From Bradyrhizobium monzae (GTDB lineage: Bacteria > Pseudomonadota > Alphaproteobacteria > Rhizobiales > Xanthobacteraceae): a DNA stretch of 64,000 bases. The stretch's first letter is position 1, and every line of letters starts with the position of its first letter. The notes under the pieces are model-generated. The model was given only the letters and a program-made list of their open reading frames with translations, searched no databases and was not told where the DNA came from. The stretch is taken from the NCBI RefSeq assembly GCF_021458635.1, contig NZ_JAIRDQ010000001.1, positions 1,302,001-1,366,000 of the forward strand. Reading direction: 5' to 3'. Positions 16,249 through 25,506 of this stretch are shown here, in pieces. The position numbers were made by a program, and so were the translations under genes.

Positions 16249-17030
16249 TGCGCGCCCGGCGTGCGGAGCGCGATCTCGCCGGCGTCCGACACCTCGACCC
16301 ACTTCTTGTCGGGTGCCGCACCCACCTCGTAGCTGTCGTTCCAGTTCCACCATTTGTAGGTCGGCGTCTGCGGATAGCCGGCCGGCGAATCCTCCCATGG
16401 CTCCTGGCGGCCGAGCGGGGTGATGTCGAGATAGTTCCAGGTGCCGCCCATCTGCTCGTCGCCGCGGCTCTTGATCAGATAGGTGCGGAAGATGCGCGTG
16501 CCGTCGCGGTAGAACACGTTGGTGCCGTGCCACTCGCCGACGCCGAAATCGGCATCGAAACTGTCGGTGATAGTGACCCACGGGATGTTCCAGCCCATCC
16601 GCGTCTTCAGCCGCGCGATGTCCGCCTGCGGCGCCCGCGAGGCGAACACCAGCGTGGTGTCGCGGGCGTTCAAATGGGAGACATGGGCGACCTGGTCGGC
16701 CACCATGGAGCAGCCGCGGCAGGCATGGTCGGGCCAGCCGAACACGCCTGGCTCGAAGAACGCCCGGTAGAGGATGAGCTGCTTTCGGCCCTGGAACAGA
16801 TCGAGCAGACTGGCCTTGCCCGAGGGCGCCTCGAATGCGTAGGTTTTGTCCACTTCCATCCACGGCATGCGCCGGCGTTCGGCGGCGAGTGCGTCACGGG
16901 CGCGGGTATGCGCCTTTTCCTTCACGAGCAGTTGCTGACGGGCTGCCTCCCAGTCCTGCGGCGACACCACCGGCGGTGTCTGCATGGCGGTCTGTCCGTT
17001 AGTCCCTGCTTTGTCTGCTGACGTCATCAT
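16245..17030 (-). CDS. DUF899 family (thioredoxin-like) protein
   Basis: 261 residues from ATG 17030 with GGAGAG upstream. The family shows MPWMEVDKTYAFEAPSGKASLLDLFQGRKQL, then FGWPDHACRGCSMVADQ with a C-R-G-C pair in the place of a thioredoxin active site, and TWNYLDITPLGRQE near the end. DUF899 proteins are annotated as predicted dithiol-disulfide oxidoreductases; activity here is inferred from the CxxC. It is followed by a translationally coupled membrane protein and diverges from a regulator gene 100 bp away, which may control it. Confidence 0.85.
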   Translation of the reverse strand: MMTSADKAGTNGQTAMQTPPVVSPQDWEAARQQLLVKEKAHTRARDALAAERRRMPWMEVDKTYAFEAPSGKASLLDLFQGRKQLILYRAFFEPGVFGWPDHACRGCSMVADQVAHVSHLNARDTTLVFASRAPQADIARLKTRMGWNIPWVTITDSFDADFGVGEWHGTNVFYRDGTRIFRTYLIKSRGDEQMGGTWNYLDITPLGRQEPWEDSPAGYPQTPTYKWWNWNDSYEVGAAPDKKWVEVSDAGEIALRTPGAQ

Positions 17031-17129
17031 GGCTCTCCAAATCTGTCGCTCACCGCACCTTGTCGGCCGTCAACGATTTCTGGCACCAAGCGGTTGCGTG
17101 GTGGGAGTAACAAGTGTGGCGGGATTTTC

Positions 17130-18350
17130 ATGGAGTCGCTGATCACGGCCGCCGCGCGCGCGTTAGCGGCCGGCGATCCCCTCGGCGCGCTGAACCGTGT
17201 CGCGCTGCGCAACGATGCCCCCTCGCTGGCGCTGCGCGGCATCGCGATGGCGCAGCTCGGCGATCTCGCGAAAGCGAAGACGCTGCTGCGGAGCGCTGCG
17301 CGCGCGTTCGGGCCGAGAGAGGCGGTCGCGCGTGCCAGATGCGTGGTGGCCGAGGCCGAGATCGCGCTCGTCTCACGCGATCTGAGCTGGCCGGCGCACA
17401 CGCTCGCAAGCGCACGCGCGACGCTCGCAAGCCATGGCGATCTCGCCAACGCCGCCCATGCCGGCCATATCGAGGCCCGCCGCCTGCTCCTGCTCGGACG
17501 CATCGAAGAGGCCGAGCGCACGCTGGCCGAGATCAGCGTCTCCCCGCTCCCGCCCGCATCTCTCGTCGTTCGCGAGCTGGTGGTCGCCGGCATCGCCATC
17601 AGGCGATTGAAAACAAGAGATGCGCGCGCAGCGCTCGATCTCGCGGCGAAGGCAGCGCGGCTGGCGAGAATCCCGGCGCTCGTCGCCGAGGTCGACGCTG
17701 CGTGCCTGATCCTGAACACACCGGCCGCGCGCCTGATCGTGCGCGGCAGCGAGCACCCGCTGCTGCTCGGCGAAGTCGAGAGACTGGCGACCTCGACAGC
17801 GCTCGTCGTCGACACCTTCCATCATGTCGTGCGCAGGCAAGGGACGGCCGTGTCGCTGGGAACGCGACCGGTGCTGTTCGCGCTCGCCCGCCTGCTGGCG
17901 CAGGCATGGCCCGCGGATGTCTCGCGCGAGGCGCTGATATCGGGCGCGTTCCAGGCCAGGCACGTCGACGAGTCCCACCGCGCGCGATTGCGGGTCGAGA
18001 TCGGGCGGCTCCGCACCCAGCTCAAGCCGCTGGCCGAGATCAGCGCGACCAAGCAGGGTTTCGAGCTGGCGCCGCGGAAAACGCGCGACGTCATCGTGCT
18101 GGCGCGGCCGGTCGAGGAGAAGCACGCCGCGGTCCTCGCCATTCTCGCCGATGGCGAGCCGTGGTCGAGCTCGGCGCTCGCGCTCGCGCTTGGCATGAGC
18201 GCGCGCACGGTGCAGCGGGCGCTCGAAGAGCTGGCGCGATCGAACAAGGTGCAGTCGTTCGGACACGGAAGGGCGCGTCGCTGGATGACCCCGCCCGTCC
18301 CCGGATTCCCGACAGGCTTGTTACTCCCGGGACCGTTGTTAAAGGCGTAG
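17130..18350 (+). CDS. helix-turn-helix regulator with TPR-like N-terminal region
   Basis: 406 residues from ATG 17130. Residues 1-200 are Ala/Leu-rich helical pairs that look like TPR units (ALRGIAMAQLGDLAKAKTLLRSAARAFG and similar). A winged-helix-like part near 250-300 (SREALISGAFQARHVDESHRARLRVEIGRLRTQLK) resembles the OmpR/BTAD type, and a second HTH near 355-385 (SSALALALGMSARTVQRALEELARS) is clear. The domain naming is by eye. It is divergent from the DUF899 pair and 27 bp before the beta-propeller gene, so it may regulate one or both. Confidence 0.65.
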   Translation: MESLITAAARALAAGDPLGALNRVALRNDAPSLALRGIAMAQLGDLAKAKTLLRSAARAFGPREAVARARCVVAEAEIALVSRDLSWPAHTLASARATLASHGDLANAAHAGHIEARRLLLLGRIEEAERTLAEISVSPLPPASLVVRELVVAGIAIRRLKTRDARAALDLAAKAARLARIPALVAEVDAACLILNTPAARLIVRGSEHPLLLGEVERLATSTALVVDTFHHVVRRQGTAVSLGTRPVLFALARLLAQAWPADVSREALISGAFQARHVDESHRARLRVEIGRLRTQLKPLAEISATKQGFELAPRKTRDVIVLARPVEEKHAAVLAILADGEPWSSSALALALGMSARTVQRALEELARSNKVQSFGHGRARRWMTPPVPGFPTGLLLPGPLLKA

Positions 18351-18377
18351 ATTGGTCGCAGCACAGGGATCGAGCAG

Positions 18378-19016
18378 ATGAAGCGTTCCGCCGCAGAGAT
18401 TATCAGGGAGTACGGGCCTTTTCCGGGCGTCGAGGCCGTGCATGGCGTCAGCTATGACGGCACCCATGTCTGGTTCGCGTCGGGCGACAAATTGAATGGC
18501 CTCGATCCGGCCAAAGGCGAGATCGCGCGCACGCTCGATGTCGCCGCACATGCGGGCACGGCGTTCGACGGCCGCCATTTGTTCCAGATCGCGGAGGATC
18601 GCATCCAGAAGATCGACGCTGCGACGGGCAAGGTGCTCACCACGATCCCCGCCCCCGGTGGCGGCGGCGATTCCGGATTGGCCTGGGCCGAAGGCTCGCT
18701 GTGGGTCGGGCAATATCGCGAGCGCAAGATCCATCAGGTCGATCCGGACACGGGCACCGTGCTGCGCACCATCGAGAGCAAGCGCTTCGTGACCGGCGTC
18801 ACCTGGGTCGACGGCGACCTCTGGCATGGCACCTGGGAAGGCGACGACAGTGACATCAGGCGGATCGATCCTGACACCGGCAAGGTGCTCGAGCAGCTCG
18901 ACCTGCCGGCCGGGACGATGGTTTCAGGGCTGGAATCCGACGGCGGCGATCGCCTGTTCTGCGGCGGCGGTGACAGCGGGCGTGTGAGAGCGGTCCGCCG
19001 TCCCAGGCGCGGTTAG
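18378..19016 (+). CDS. beta-propeller protein (glutaminyl-cyclase/Vgb-like repeats)
   Basis: 212 residues without a signal peptide, so probably cytoplasmic. It contains about five blades of roughly 40 residues with repeating pattern: GVSYDGTHVWFASGDKLNGLDPAKGEI, GTAFDGRHLFQIAEDRIQKIDAATGKV, GLAWAEGSLWVGQYRERKIHQVDPDTGTV, GVTWVDGDLWHGTWEGDDSDIRRIDP. This resembles the glutamine cyclotransferase and streptogramin-lyase-like propellers, but no catalytic set could be assigned. It follows the HTH regulator gene by 27 bp and is likely co-transcribed with it. Confidence 0.65.
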   Translation: MKRSAAEIIREYGPFPGVEAVHGVSYDGTHVWFASGDKLNGLDPAKGEIARTLDVAAHAGTAFDGRHLFQIAEDRIQKIDAATGKVLTTIPAPGGGGDSGLAWAEGSLWVGQYRERKIHQVDPDTGTVLRTIESKRFVTGVTWVDGDLWHGTWEGDDSDIRRIDPDTGKVLEQLDLPAGTMVSGLESDGGDRLFCGGGDSGRVRAVRRPRRG

Positions 19017-19158
19017 CTGCGCGGCTGGCAGCCTGAACGGACGGACACGGCACGGTCGCAGCCGTTAACACATTTGCCGCAATTCCACCCCATCGGTGCG
19101 CTCTAGCGCCCTCCTCGCCCGCCCTGTAAAATACCCGTCGGGGCGGCTTGGGGGATCG

Positions 19159-20727
19159 ATGCGTCTGACGTTGAACTTGAAGACTGTCCTGATCGCCGTT
19201 GCGGTGCTCGCGGCGTCGTTTTTCATCAGCCTGAAGGCAATGGATTTGCTGTCGCCGCGCGCGACCAATTCGGCGCCGCCGGTCGCCCAGTTGCCGCCGC
19301 TGCCGCCGGTCTCGAAAAGCTCGATCGTGGTGGCGCCGGTGGCGATCGCGCTGTCGGCGATCCGGGAGCAGGCCGAGAAGGCCTCGCCGCGCAATTTCGC
19401 CGGCAAGGCCGAGAACCCGATCTCGCAGATCCTGCAGGACGCCGATATTGGCTGGACCGCCGCCCGCGGACCGATGTCAGCGACCGGTGACAAGGACGTG
19501 CTGACGCTGTCGACGCCGATCAGCGGCAAGCTGAACGTGACGGGGTCGCTGTCGGCGAAAGCCACCGGCGCGCTCGGCGATGCGCTCGGCAGCGTGCTCG
19601 GCGGCGACGCGGCGAAACGGATCGGCGCGGTCAACATCAAGAATTTGAACGCCAGCGCCGAGATCAAGGGCAACGTCGTCGTCACCTCGCGCCCAAAACT
19701 CGCGGCCGCCTGGCATATCGAGCCGAATTTGGGCGCGCAAGTCAATCTCGGCGACACCAACCTCAACGTCGCCGGCGCCAAGGTCAACGTTCCCGCGCAG
19801 GTGAAGCCGCTGATCGACAAGACGGTCGGCGACCAGCTCAACGTCGTCTCGGAGCGCATCCGCAACGACCCCAGCCTGCGCGAGAACGCGAAGGTGCAAT
19901 GGGCCAAGGCCTGCCGCTCGATCCCGCTGCAGGGCAGCGGTTCCTCCGCCGCGCTGCCGCCGCTCTGGCTCGAGATGAAGCCGACCCGCGCGATCGCAGC
20001 GCAGCCGCGCGTCGACGCGCAGAACGTGACGCTGCTGCTCGGCCTCGAGGCCGAGACGCGCGTGACGTCGACCCAGACCAAACCGGACTGCCCGTTCCCC
20101 GACAAGATCTCGATCGTGCCCCCGACGGGCACCGGCGTGAACATCGGCGTTCCCATCGACGTGCCCTTCACCGAGATCAACAAGCTGATCGCGGCGCAGA
20201 TGGTCGGCCACACCTATCCCGAGGACGGCTCCGGTCCGGTCGAGGTCACGGTGAAGAGCGTCAACGTCGTCCCCTCCGGCGAGCGGCTTCTGATCTCGCT
20301 GCTGGTGCGTGCCAAGGAGAAGAAGAGCTGGCTCGGGCTCGGCGCCGAGGCGACCGTGCACATCTGGGGCCGGCCGATGCTCGACCAGGCGCAGCAGACG
20401 CTGCGGCTCGCCGACATCCAGCTCGCGGTGGAGTCCGAGGCGGCCTTCGGCCTGCTCGGTGCAGCGGCCCGCGCGGTGGTGCCGCAGATGCAGCAGGCGC
20501 TGGTGCAGAAGGCGACGCTCGACCTGAAGCCGATCGCCGCCAACGCGCGCGAGAAGATTGCAGACGTCATTGCCGACTTCCAGAAGAGCGAGGACGGCGT
20601 CAAGGTCGAGGCCGATATCAGCAGCCTCACGCTGGCCGACATCGCCTTCGATTCCAAGACGCTGCGCGTGGTCGCGGAAGCCGGCGGCACACTCAACGTG
20701 TACGTGACGAAGCTGTCGGGGATGTAG
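19159..20727 (+). CDS. DUF4403 family protein
   Basis: 522 residues from ATG 19159 with GGGGGATCG upstream. A single N-terminal hydrophobic segment (TVLIAVAVLAASFFISLKAM) anchors or exports the protein; the rest fits DUF4403: SSIVVAPVAIALSAIREQAEKASPRNF near 55-80, WHIEPNLGAQVNLGDTNLNVAGAKVNVP near 195-220, RPMLDQAQQTLRLADIQLAVESE near 410. The family is envelope-associated with no known activity. The gene stands alone between the propeller gene and the polyamine-type importer. Confidence 0.8.
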   Translation: MRLTLNLKTVLIAVAVLAASFFISLKAMDLLSPRATNSAPPVAQLPPLPPVSKSSIVVAPVAIALSAIREQAEKASPRNFAGKAENPISQILQDADIGWTAARGPMSATGDKDVLTLSTPISGKLNVTGSLSAKATGALGDALGSVLGGDAAKRIGAVNIKNLNASAEIKGNVVVTSRPKLAAAWHIEPNLGAQVNLGDTNLNVAGAKVNVPAQVKPLIDKTVGDQLNVVSERIRNDPSLRENAKVQWAKACRSIPLQGSGSSAALPPLWLEMKPTRAIAAQPRVDAQNVTLLLGLEAETRVTSTQTKPDCPFPDKISIVPPTGTGVNIGVPIDVPFTEINKLIAAQMVGHTYPEDGSGPVEVTVKSVNVVPSGERLLISLLVRAKEKKSWLGLGAEATVHIWGRPMLDQAQQTLRLADIQLAVESEAAFGLLGAAARAVVPQMQQALVQKATLDLKPIAANAREKIADVIADFQKSEDGVKVEADISSLTLADIAFDSKTLRVVAEAGGTLNVYVTKLSGM

Positions 20728-20840
20728 CGTGCTTTCCCGTCGCTTGCGCCGCTGGCATTATCGTCGGAGGGTGCTAAGCTGCTCGTCGCAACCTCGGACG
20801 AGGTGCTGACAGCGGCAGTTGAGTGGGGCGCGAAGACGAT

Positions 20841-21944
20841 ATGGAAGCCGGCATGGTTACGCCCGCACTGGTGCGGTTTTCCGGCATTCAGAAGAGCTAT
20901 GATGGCGAGCACCTCGTGGTGAAGAACCTCGATCTCGACATCAGGAAGGGCGAGTTCATCACCCTGCTCGGACCGTCAGGCTCGGGCAAGACGACCACGC
21001 TGATGATGCTGGCGGGCTTCGAGGTTCCGACCCAGGGCGAGATCTACCTGGCGGAACGGCCGATCAAGAACATGCCGCCGCACAAGCGCGACATCGGCAT
21101 GGTGTTCCAGAACTATGCCCTGTTTCCGCACCTGACGATCGAGGAGAACGTCGCGTTTCCGCTGTCCGTACGCAAGGTTAGCAAGGCGGAAACCCAGGCG
21201 CGCGTCAAAGCGGCGCTGCGCATGATCAAGATGGAAGCCCTGGCGCAGCGTCGGCCCGGGCAATTGTCCGGCGGCCAGCAACAGCGCGTGGCGCTGGCCC
21301 GCGCGCTGGTCTTCAACCCGCAGCTCGTGCTGATGGACGAGCCCCTGGGCGCCCTGGACAAGCGCCTGCGCGAGCAGATGCAGCTGGAGATCAAGCAACT
21401 GCACGAGACGATGGGCATCACCGTCGTCTACGTCACCCACGACCAGAGCGAAGCGCTCACCATGTCGGACCGCATCGCCGTGTTCAACGACGGCATCGTG
21501 CAGCAGATCGACAGGCCCGACGCGCTGTATGAGCATCCGGTCAACAGCTTCGTCGCCAACTTCGTCGGCGAGAACAATGTGATCGCCGGCACCGTGGAGA
21601 CGATCGAGAAGGACTATTGCCGCGTCGCGCTGGCGGCCGGCGGCTCCGTCATGGCCCGCGCGGTCAACGTCTCAGGTGCGGGCGCATCGACCTCCTTGTC
21701 GGTGCGGCCGGAGCGGATCGCCATTATCCCTGATGGCGCCTCCGGCGACGGACCGAACCGGCTTCCGGCCAAAGTGCAGAACACCATCTATCTCGGCGAC
21801 CACGCGCTGGCCGTGCTCGAGGTCGCGGGGAATGCCGAGTTCATGGTCAAGCTTCAGCCGGGGGCGCACGATAATCTGCGACACGGCGACAACGTGGTCA
21901 TCAGCTTCCGCCCCGAGGACTGCCTCGCCCTCGATCCCGTCTGA
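20841..21944 (+). CDS. ABC transporter ATPase, PotA type
   Basis: 367 residues from ATG 20841 (GTG 20823 and ATG 20853 are alternatives). Walker A GPSGSGKTTTLMML, signature LSGGQQQRVALARAL, Walker B LVLMDEPLGALD and the switch His in YVTHDQSEALT are all present; the C-terminal third is the TOBE-like regulatory domain. It energises import of a spermidine/putrescine-type or related cationic substrate. First gene of ATPase, binding protein, permease, permease, all one direction. Confidence 0.92.
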   Translation: MEAGMVTPALVRFSGIQKSYDGEHLVVKNLDLDIRKGEFITLLGPSGSGKTTTLMMLAGFEVPTQGEIYLAERPIKNMPPHKRDIGMVFQNYALFPHLTIEENVAFPLSVRKVSKAETQARVKAALRMIKMEALAQRRPGQLSGGQQQRVALARALVFNPQLVLMDEPLGALDKRLREQMQLEIKQLHETMGITVVYVTHDQSEALTMSDRIAVFNDGIVQQIDRPDALYEHPVNSFVANFVGENNVIAGTVETIEKDYCRVALAAGGSVMARAVNVSGAGASTSLSVRPERIAIIPDGASGDGPNRLPAKVQNTIYLGDHALAVLEVAGNAEFMVKLQPGAHDNLRHGDNVVISFRPEDCLALDPV

Positions 21945-22007
21945 TCCAACAAACGCACCGCAATCGATCGACCTCAACACAACGCAGATGAAGAAGGAAC
22001 AAGGACC

Positions 22008-23066
22008 ATGCTGAAGCGCAAGATTGGCAAGATTGCTCTGGGTTTCGCCGCGGCGTTCAGCGCCAGCGCTGCTCTGGCCACGGTCGCGCAGGCGCGTGAC
22101 CTCACCGTCGTGTCGTGGGGCGGCGCCTATCAGGATGCCCAGAAGAAGGTCTATTTCGAGCCGTTCAAGAAGGCGGCCGGCATTCCCATGAACGACGAAT
22201 CCTGGGACGGCGGCGTCGGCGTGTTGCGCGCCAAGGTCCAGGGTGGTGCTGCCACCTGGGACCTCGTCCAGGTCGAGAGCGACGAACTCGCGGTCGGCTG
22301 CGAGGAGGGCCTGTTCGAGAAGCTCGACTATGCCAAAATCGGCGGCGAGGCCGCCTACATCCAGCCGTCGGTCAATCCCTGCGGCGTCGGCGCCATTCTC
22401 TATGATTTCGTGCTCGGCTACGACAAGGACAAGCTGAAGGAAGCCCCCAAAGGCTGGGCCGACTTCTTCGACACCAAGAAGATTCCGGGCAAGCGCGCCC
22501 TGCGTCAGGGCCCGAAGACCACGCTCGAGATCGCCCTCATGGCCGACGGCGTCGCGCCGAAGGATGTCTACAAGGTGCTGGCGACCGACGAAGGCGTCGA
22601 TCGCGCATTCAAGAAGCTCGACACCATCAAGGGCGACCTCGTCTGGTGGAAGGCCGGCGCCCAGCCGCCGCAATTGCTCGCCTCCGGCGAGGTGGCAATG
22701 ACCTCGGTCTACAACGGCCGCATCGACACCGCGAACAAGAACGAGAAGAAGAACTTCGGCATGGTGTGGGACGGCGCGCTCTTCACCCTCGACAGCTGGG
22801 TCATCCTGAAGGGCAGCCCGAACAAGGACGCGGCCTACAAGTTCCTGGACTTCGCCGGCAAGGCGGAGAACCAGTCGAAACTGTCGGAGAACATTGCCTA
22901 CGGCACCTCGAACAAGGATGCCGCCGCCCTGATCCAGCCGGCCGTCCTGAAGGATCTGCCGACCGCGCCTGACAACATCAAGAACGCGGTCGAGATCAAC
23001 GTTGCCTTCTGGCTCGAGAACATCGACCGCCTGACCGAACGCTTCAACAAATGGGCCGCGAAGTAG
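22008..23066 (+). CDS. ABC transporter binding protein, PotD/PotF type
   Basis: 352 residues from ATG 22008, with AAGGAACAAGG upstream. Signal peptide of about 30 residues ending VAQA, then RDLTVVSWGGAYQDAQKKVYFEPF, a standard opening for this family. KGDLVWWKAGAQPPQLLASGEVAM is the second-lobe binding region. It captures the substrate of the PotA-like importer in the periplasm. Polyamine binding is the family default; the exact ligand is not determined by sequence reading. Confidence 0.9.
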   Translation: MLKRKIGKIALGFAAAFSASAALATVAQARDLTVVSWGGAYQDAQKKVYFEPFKKAAGIPMNDESWDGGVGVLRAKVQGGAATWDLVQVESDELAVGCEEGLFEKLDYAKIGGEAAYIQPSVNPCGVGAILYDFVLGYDKDKLKEAPKGWADFFDTKKIPGKRALRQGPKTTLEIALMADGVAPKDVYKVLATDEGVDRAFKKLDTIKGDLVWWKAGAQPPQLLASGEVAMTSVYNGRIDTANKNEKKNFGMVWDGALFTLDSWVILKGSPNKDAAYKFLDFAGKAENQSKLSENIAYGTSNKDAAALIQPAVLKDLPTAPDNIKNAVEINVAFWLENIDRLTERFNKWAAK

Positions 23067-23088
23067 CGCGCCCCACAGGGCTCGTCTC

Positions 23089-24351
23089 ATGACGGATGCG
23101 CTCTTGACCGGCGCCAATGCGTCGACCGAGGTGCCGCTCAAGCGCCGATTGAGGCGTGCGGAGCGGACACGCCAGGTCAAGGCATTGGCGCTGGTGCTGC
23201 CGCTTCTGGTCTTCCTGCTCTTCACTTTCGCAGGTCCAATCGCCGGCATGCTGTGGCGCGCCGTCGATGACCGCGAGGTGCGTCAGGCTCTGCCTCAAAC
23301 CGTCGCTGCTCTCGCCAGTTGGGACGGCAAGGACCTGCCGAATGAGGCGGCCTACGCGGCGCTGGCGAGCGACATCCAGGTCGCGCGCGCCTCCGGCACC
23401 ATTGCCATCGCGGCCAAGCGGCTCAACTACGCCCTGAACGGCTTTCGCACGATCCTGACCAGCACCGCGCGCAATCTGAAAGCGGTGCCGGAACCAGGCA
23501 CGGCGAAGGAGACGCTTGGCAAGATCAACCCGGCCTGGCGCGAGCGCACCACCTGGACGACGATCAGGGATGCCGGTGGCCCGGTCACCGGCTTCTACCT
23601 TCTGGCCGCACTCGACCTGACGCGAAACGTGGACGGCGCGATCATCGCGGCCCCGCCGGATCAGGCCATCTACCGCGATGTTTTCGGCCGCACCTTCCTC
23701 ATCAGCCTCGGTGTCACCGCACTCTGCTTGATCCTTGGCTTTCCGGTGGCCTATTTGCTGGCGACGCTGCCGCCGGGCCGGTCGAACCTGCTGATGATCT
23801 TCGTGCTGCTGCCGTTCTGGACCTCGCTTCTGGTGCGCACCTGCGCCTGGATCGTGCTGCTGCAGAGCAAGGGCGTCGTGAACGACAGCCTGCACTGGCT
23901 CGGCATCATCGACGAGCCGCTCCGCCTGATCTACAACCGCTTCGGTGTCTGCGTGGCCATGACCCACGTGCTGCTGCCGTTCATGATCCTGCCGCTGTAC
24001 AGCAGCATGAAGGCGATCTCGCCGGCTTACATGCGTGCCGCCGCCTCGCTCGGCGCGCCACCCCTCACCGCCTTCCTGCGGATCTACCTGCCGCAAACCC
24101 TGCCCGGCATCGGCGCCGGAAGCCTGCTCGTCTTCATCCTGGCGCTCGGCTACTACATCACGCCTGCGCTGGTCGGCGGCGCCGCCGATCAGATGATCAG
24201 CTACTTCATCGCGCTCTACACGACCGAGACCGCCAATTGGGGCCTTGCTTCGGCGTTGGGTGCGGTGCTGCTGCTGGCCACCATTCTGCTCGCTCTCGTC
24301 TACGGCAAGCTGGTGCAGGGCCAGCAGGTCACGGGAGGGATGAAGAATTGA
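23089..24351 (+). CDS. ABC transporter permease, PotB type, with large periplasmic insertion
   Basis: 420 residues, roughly 130 longer than E. coli PotB. The extra length lies between the first span (ALALVLPLLVFLLFTFAGPIAGMLW, about 36-58) and the next (FLISLGVTALCLILGFPVAYLLATL, from about 203): a mostly polar, helical segment that should face the periplasm. The EAA loop RAAASLGAPPLTAFLRIYLPQTLPGI is intact. Some alphaproteobacterial importers share this insertion. Its stop overlaps the next permease start by 4 bp. Confidence 0.88.
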   Translation: MTDALLTGANASTEVPLKRRLRRAERTRQVKALALVLPLLVFLLFTFAGPIAGMLWRAVDDREVRQALPQTVAALASWDGKDLPNEAAYAALASDIQVARASGTIAIAAKRLNYALNGFRTILTSTARNLKAVPEPGTAKETLGKINPAWRERTTWTTIRDAGGPVTGFYLLAALDLTRNVDGAIIAAPPDQAIYRDVFGRTFLISLGVTALCLILGFPVAYLLATLPPGRSNLLMIFVLLPFWTSLLVRTCAWIVLLQSKGVVNDSLHWLGIIDEPLRLIYNRFGVCVAMTHVLLPFMILPLYSSMKAISPAYMRAAASLGAPPLTAFLRIYLPQTLPGIGAGSLLVFILALGYYITPALVGGAADQMISYFIALYTTETANWGLASALGAVLLLATILLALVYGKLVQGQQVTGGMKN

Positions 24352-25178
24352 GCGACAGCGCTTCCCTCCGCACGCCCAGCCAGCGCATCGCGTGGACCGT
24401 GACCATCGTCGTCTCGACGCTGGTGTTCATCTTCCTGATCGCGCCAATCCTCGCGATCATGCCGCTGTCCTTCAGCTCGGGCTCATACCTCACCTATCCG
24501 CTGCCGGGCCTCTCCTTGCGCTGGTACGACGACTTCATCAATTCGCCGCGCTGGATGAATTCGCTGAAGAACAGCATGATCATCGGCGTCGCATCGACCG
24601 TGCTGTCGATGATTTTGGGCACGCTGGCCGCACTGGGGCTCGCGCAGTGGAAGAGCCGGTTCAAGCCGCTGGTGCTGGCTTTCGTGCTGTCGCCGGTCGT
24701 CGTGCCCGGTGTCATCACCGCGGTCGGTCTGTATTTCTTCTTCGCGCCGATTGGACTGACCGGCAGCTATCTCGGCCTGATCCTGGCTCACACCGCGCTG
24801 GCGACGCCCTTTGTGGTGATCACGGTCGGCGCGACACTGCAAAGCTTCGACACCAATCTCGCGCGCGCCGCCGCCTCCCTCGGCGCATCGCCGCTTCAAG
24901 CGTTCCGCCGCGTGATCCTGCCACTGATCCTGCCGGGGCTCGCGTCGGGCGCACTGTTCGCCTTCGCGACCAGTTTCGACGAGGTGGTGATCGTGCTGTT
25001 CATGGCGGGGCCAGAGCAGCGCACCCTGCCACGCGAAATGTTCAGCGGCATCCGCGAGAACATCAGCCCGACCATCACCGCAGCCGCGGTGATCCTGACG
25101 ACGGTCTCGGTGATCCTTCTCGCTACGCTCGAAGGCCTGCGCCGCCGCAACGAACGGCTCAAGGGCAGCAGCGGTTGA
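24348..25178 (+). CDS. ABC transporter permease, PotC type
   Basis: 276 residues from a TTG at 24348 overlapping the upstream stop as TTGA, which fits translational coupling; GGGAGGG stands about 10 bases before it. Six hydrophobic spans, with the EAA loop RAAASLGASPLQAFRRVILPLILPGLASG at about residues 180-205. Partner of the PotB-like permease in the inner membrane. REP-like repeats follow immediately. Confidence 0.88.
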   Translation: MSDSASLRTPSQRIAWTVTIVVSTLVFIFLIAPILAIMPLSFSSGSYLTYPLPGLSLRWYDDFINSPRWMNSLKNSMIIGVASTVLSMILGTLAALGLAQWKSRFKPLVLAFVLSPVVVPGVITAVGLYFFFAPIGLTGSYLGLILAHTALATPFVVITVGATLQSFDTNLARAAASLGASPLQAFRRVILPLILPGLASGALFAFATSFDEVVIVLFMAGPEQRTLPREMFSGIRENISPTITAAAVILTTVSVILLATLEGLRRRNERLKGSSG

Positions 25179-25186
25179 GCAAGCGC

Positions 25187-25230
25187 CTCGTCCTTCGAGA
25201 CGACCGCGTTGCGGTCTCCTCAGGATGAGG
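25187..25230. repeat. REP-like element, family A, unit 1
   Basis: CCTCGTCCTTCGAGACG ... CTCCTCAGGATGAGG. Inverted relative to the unit at 25275, together forming a BIME-like pair. Confidence 0.75.
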
Positions 25231-25274
25231 CTTAGCTGCATCGGTGGTCGCTGAAACTGCTGCCACGTACTCCG

Positions 25275-25318
25275 CCCTCATCCTGAGGGCCCGCCAAAGG
25301 CGGGCGTCTCGAAGGATG
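25275..25318. repeat. REP-like element, family A, unit 2
   Basis: CCCTCATCCTGAGGGCCCG ... GCGTCTCGAAGGATG, opposite in orientation to the unit at 25187 and related to 7174-7287. Confidence 0.75.
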
Positions 25319-25506
25319 CGCCACGGGGTAGCTGCTCCCAAATACGATCGTCCTGCCGCGAGCGGGGAGAGGCGAAGGAAACACCGCCCCCCCTACTTAT
25401 TTCCCACTTCTCCTCATGCCTCCCCGGCTTTGCTCCCGCGACGGTTTGTCGCTAGAACAGTCCCCGCAACAAAGCCCCAAACAACAAAACTGAGGGAGAA
25501 AACGAT

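Larger units (their letters stand above)
25179..25506. other. gene-free stretch with paired REP-like elements
   Basis: 328 bp between the importer operon and the Liv-type binding protein gene. It holds two inverted REP family A units (25187-25230 and 25275-25318) and, from about 25380 on, a C/T-rich stretch that should contain the promoter of the next gene. Confidence 0.6.

Noticed and set aside
21672..23249. 525-codon antisense frame across the PotD-like gene
   Set aside because: Covers a clear periplasmic binding-protein gene; no domain can be read in the antisense product.
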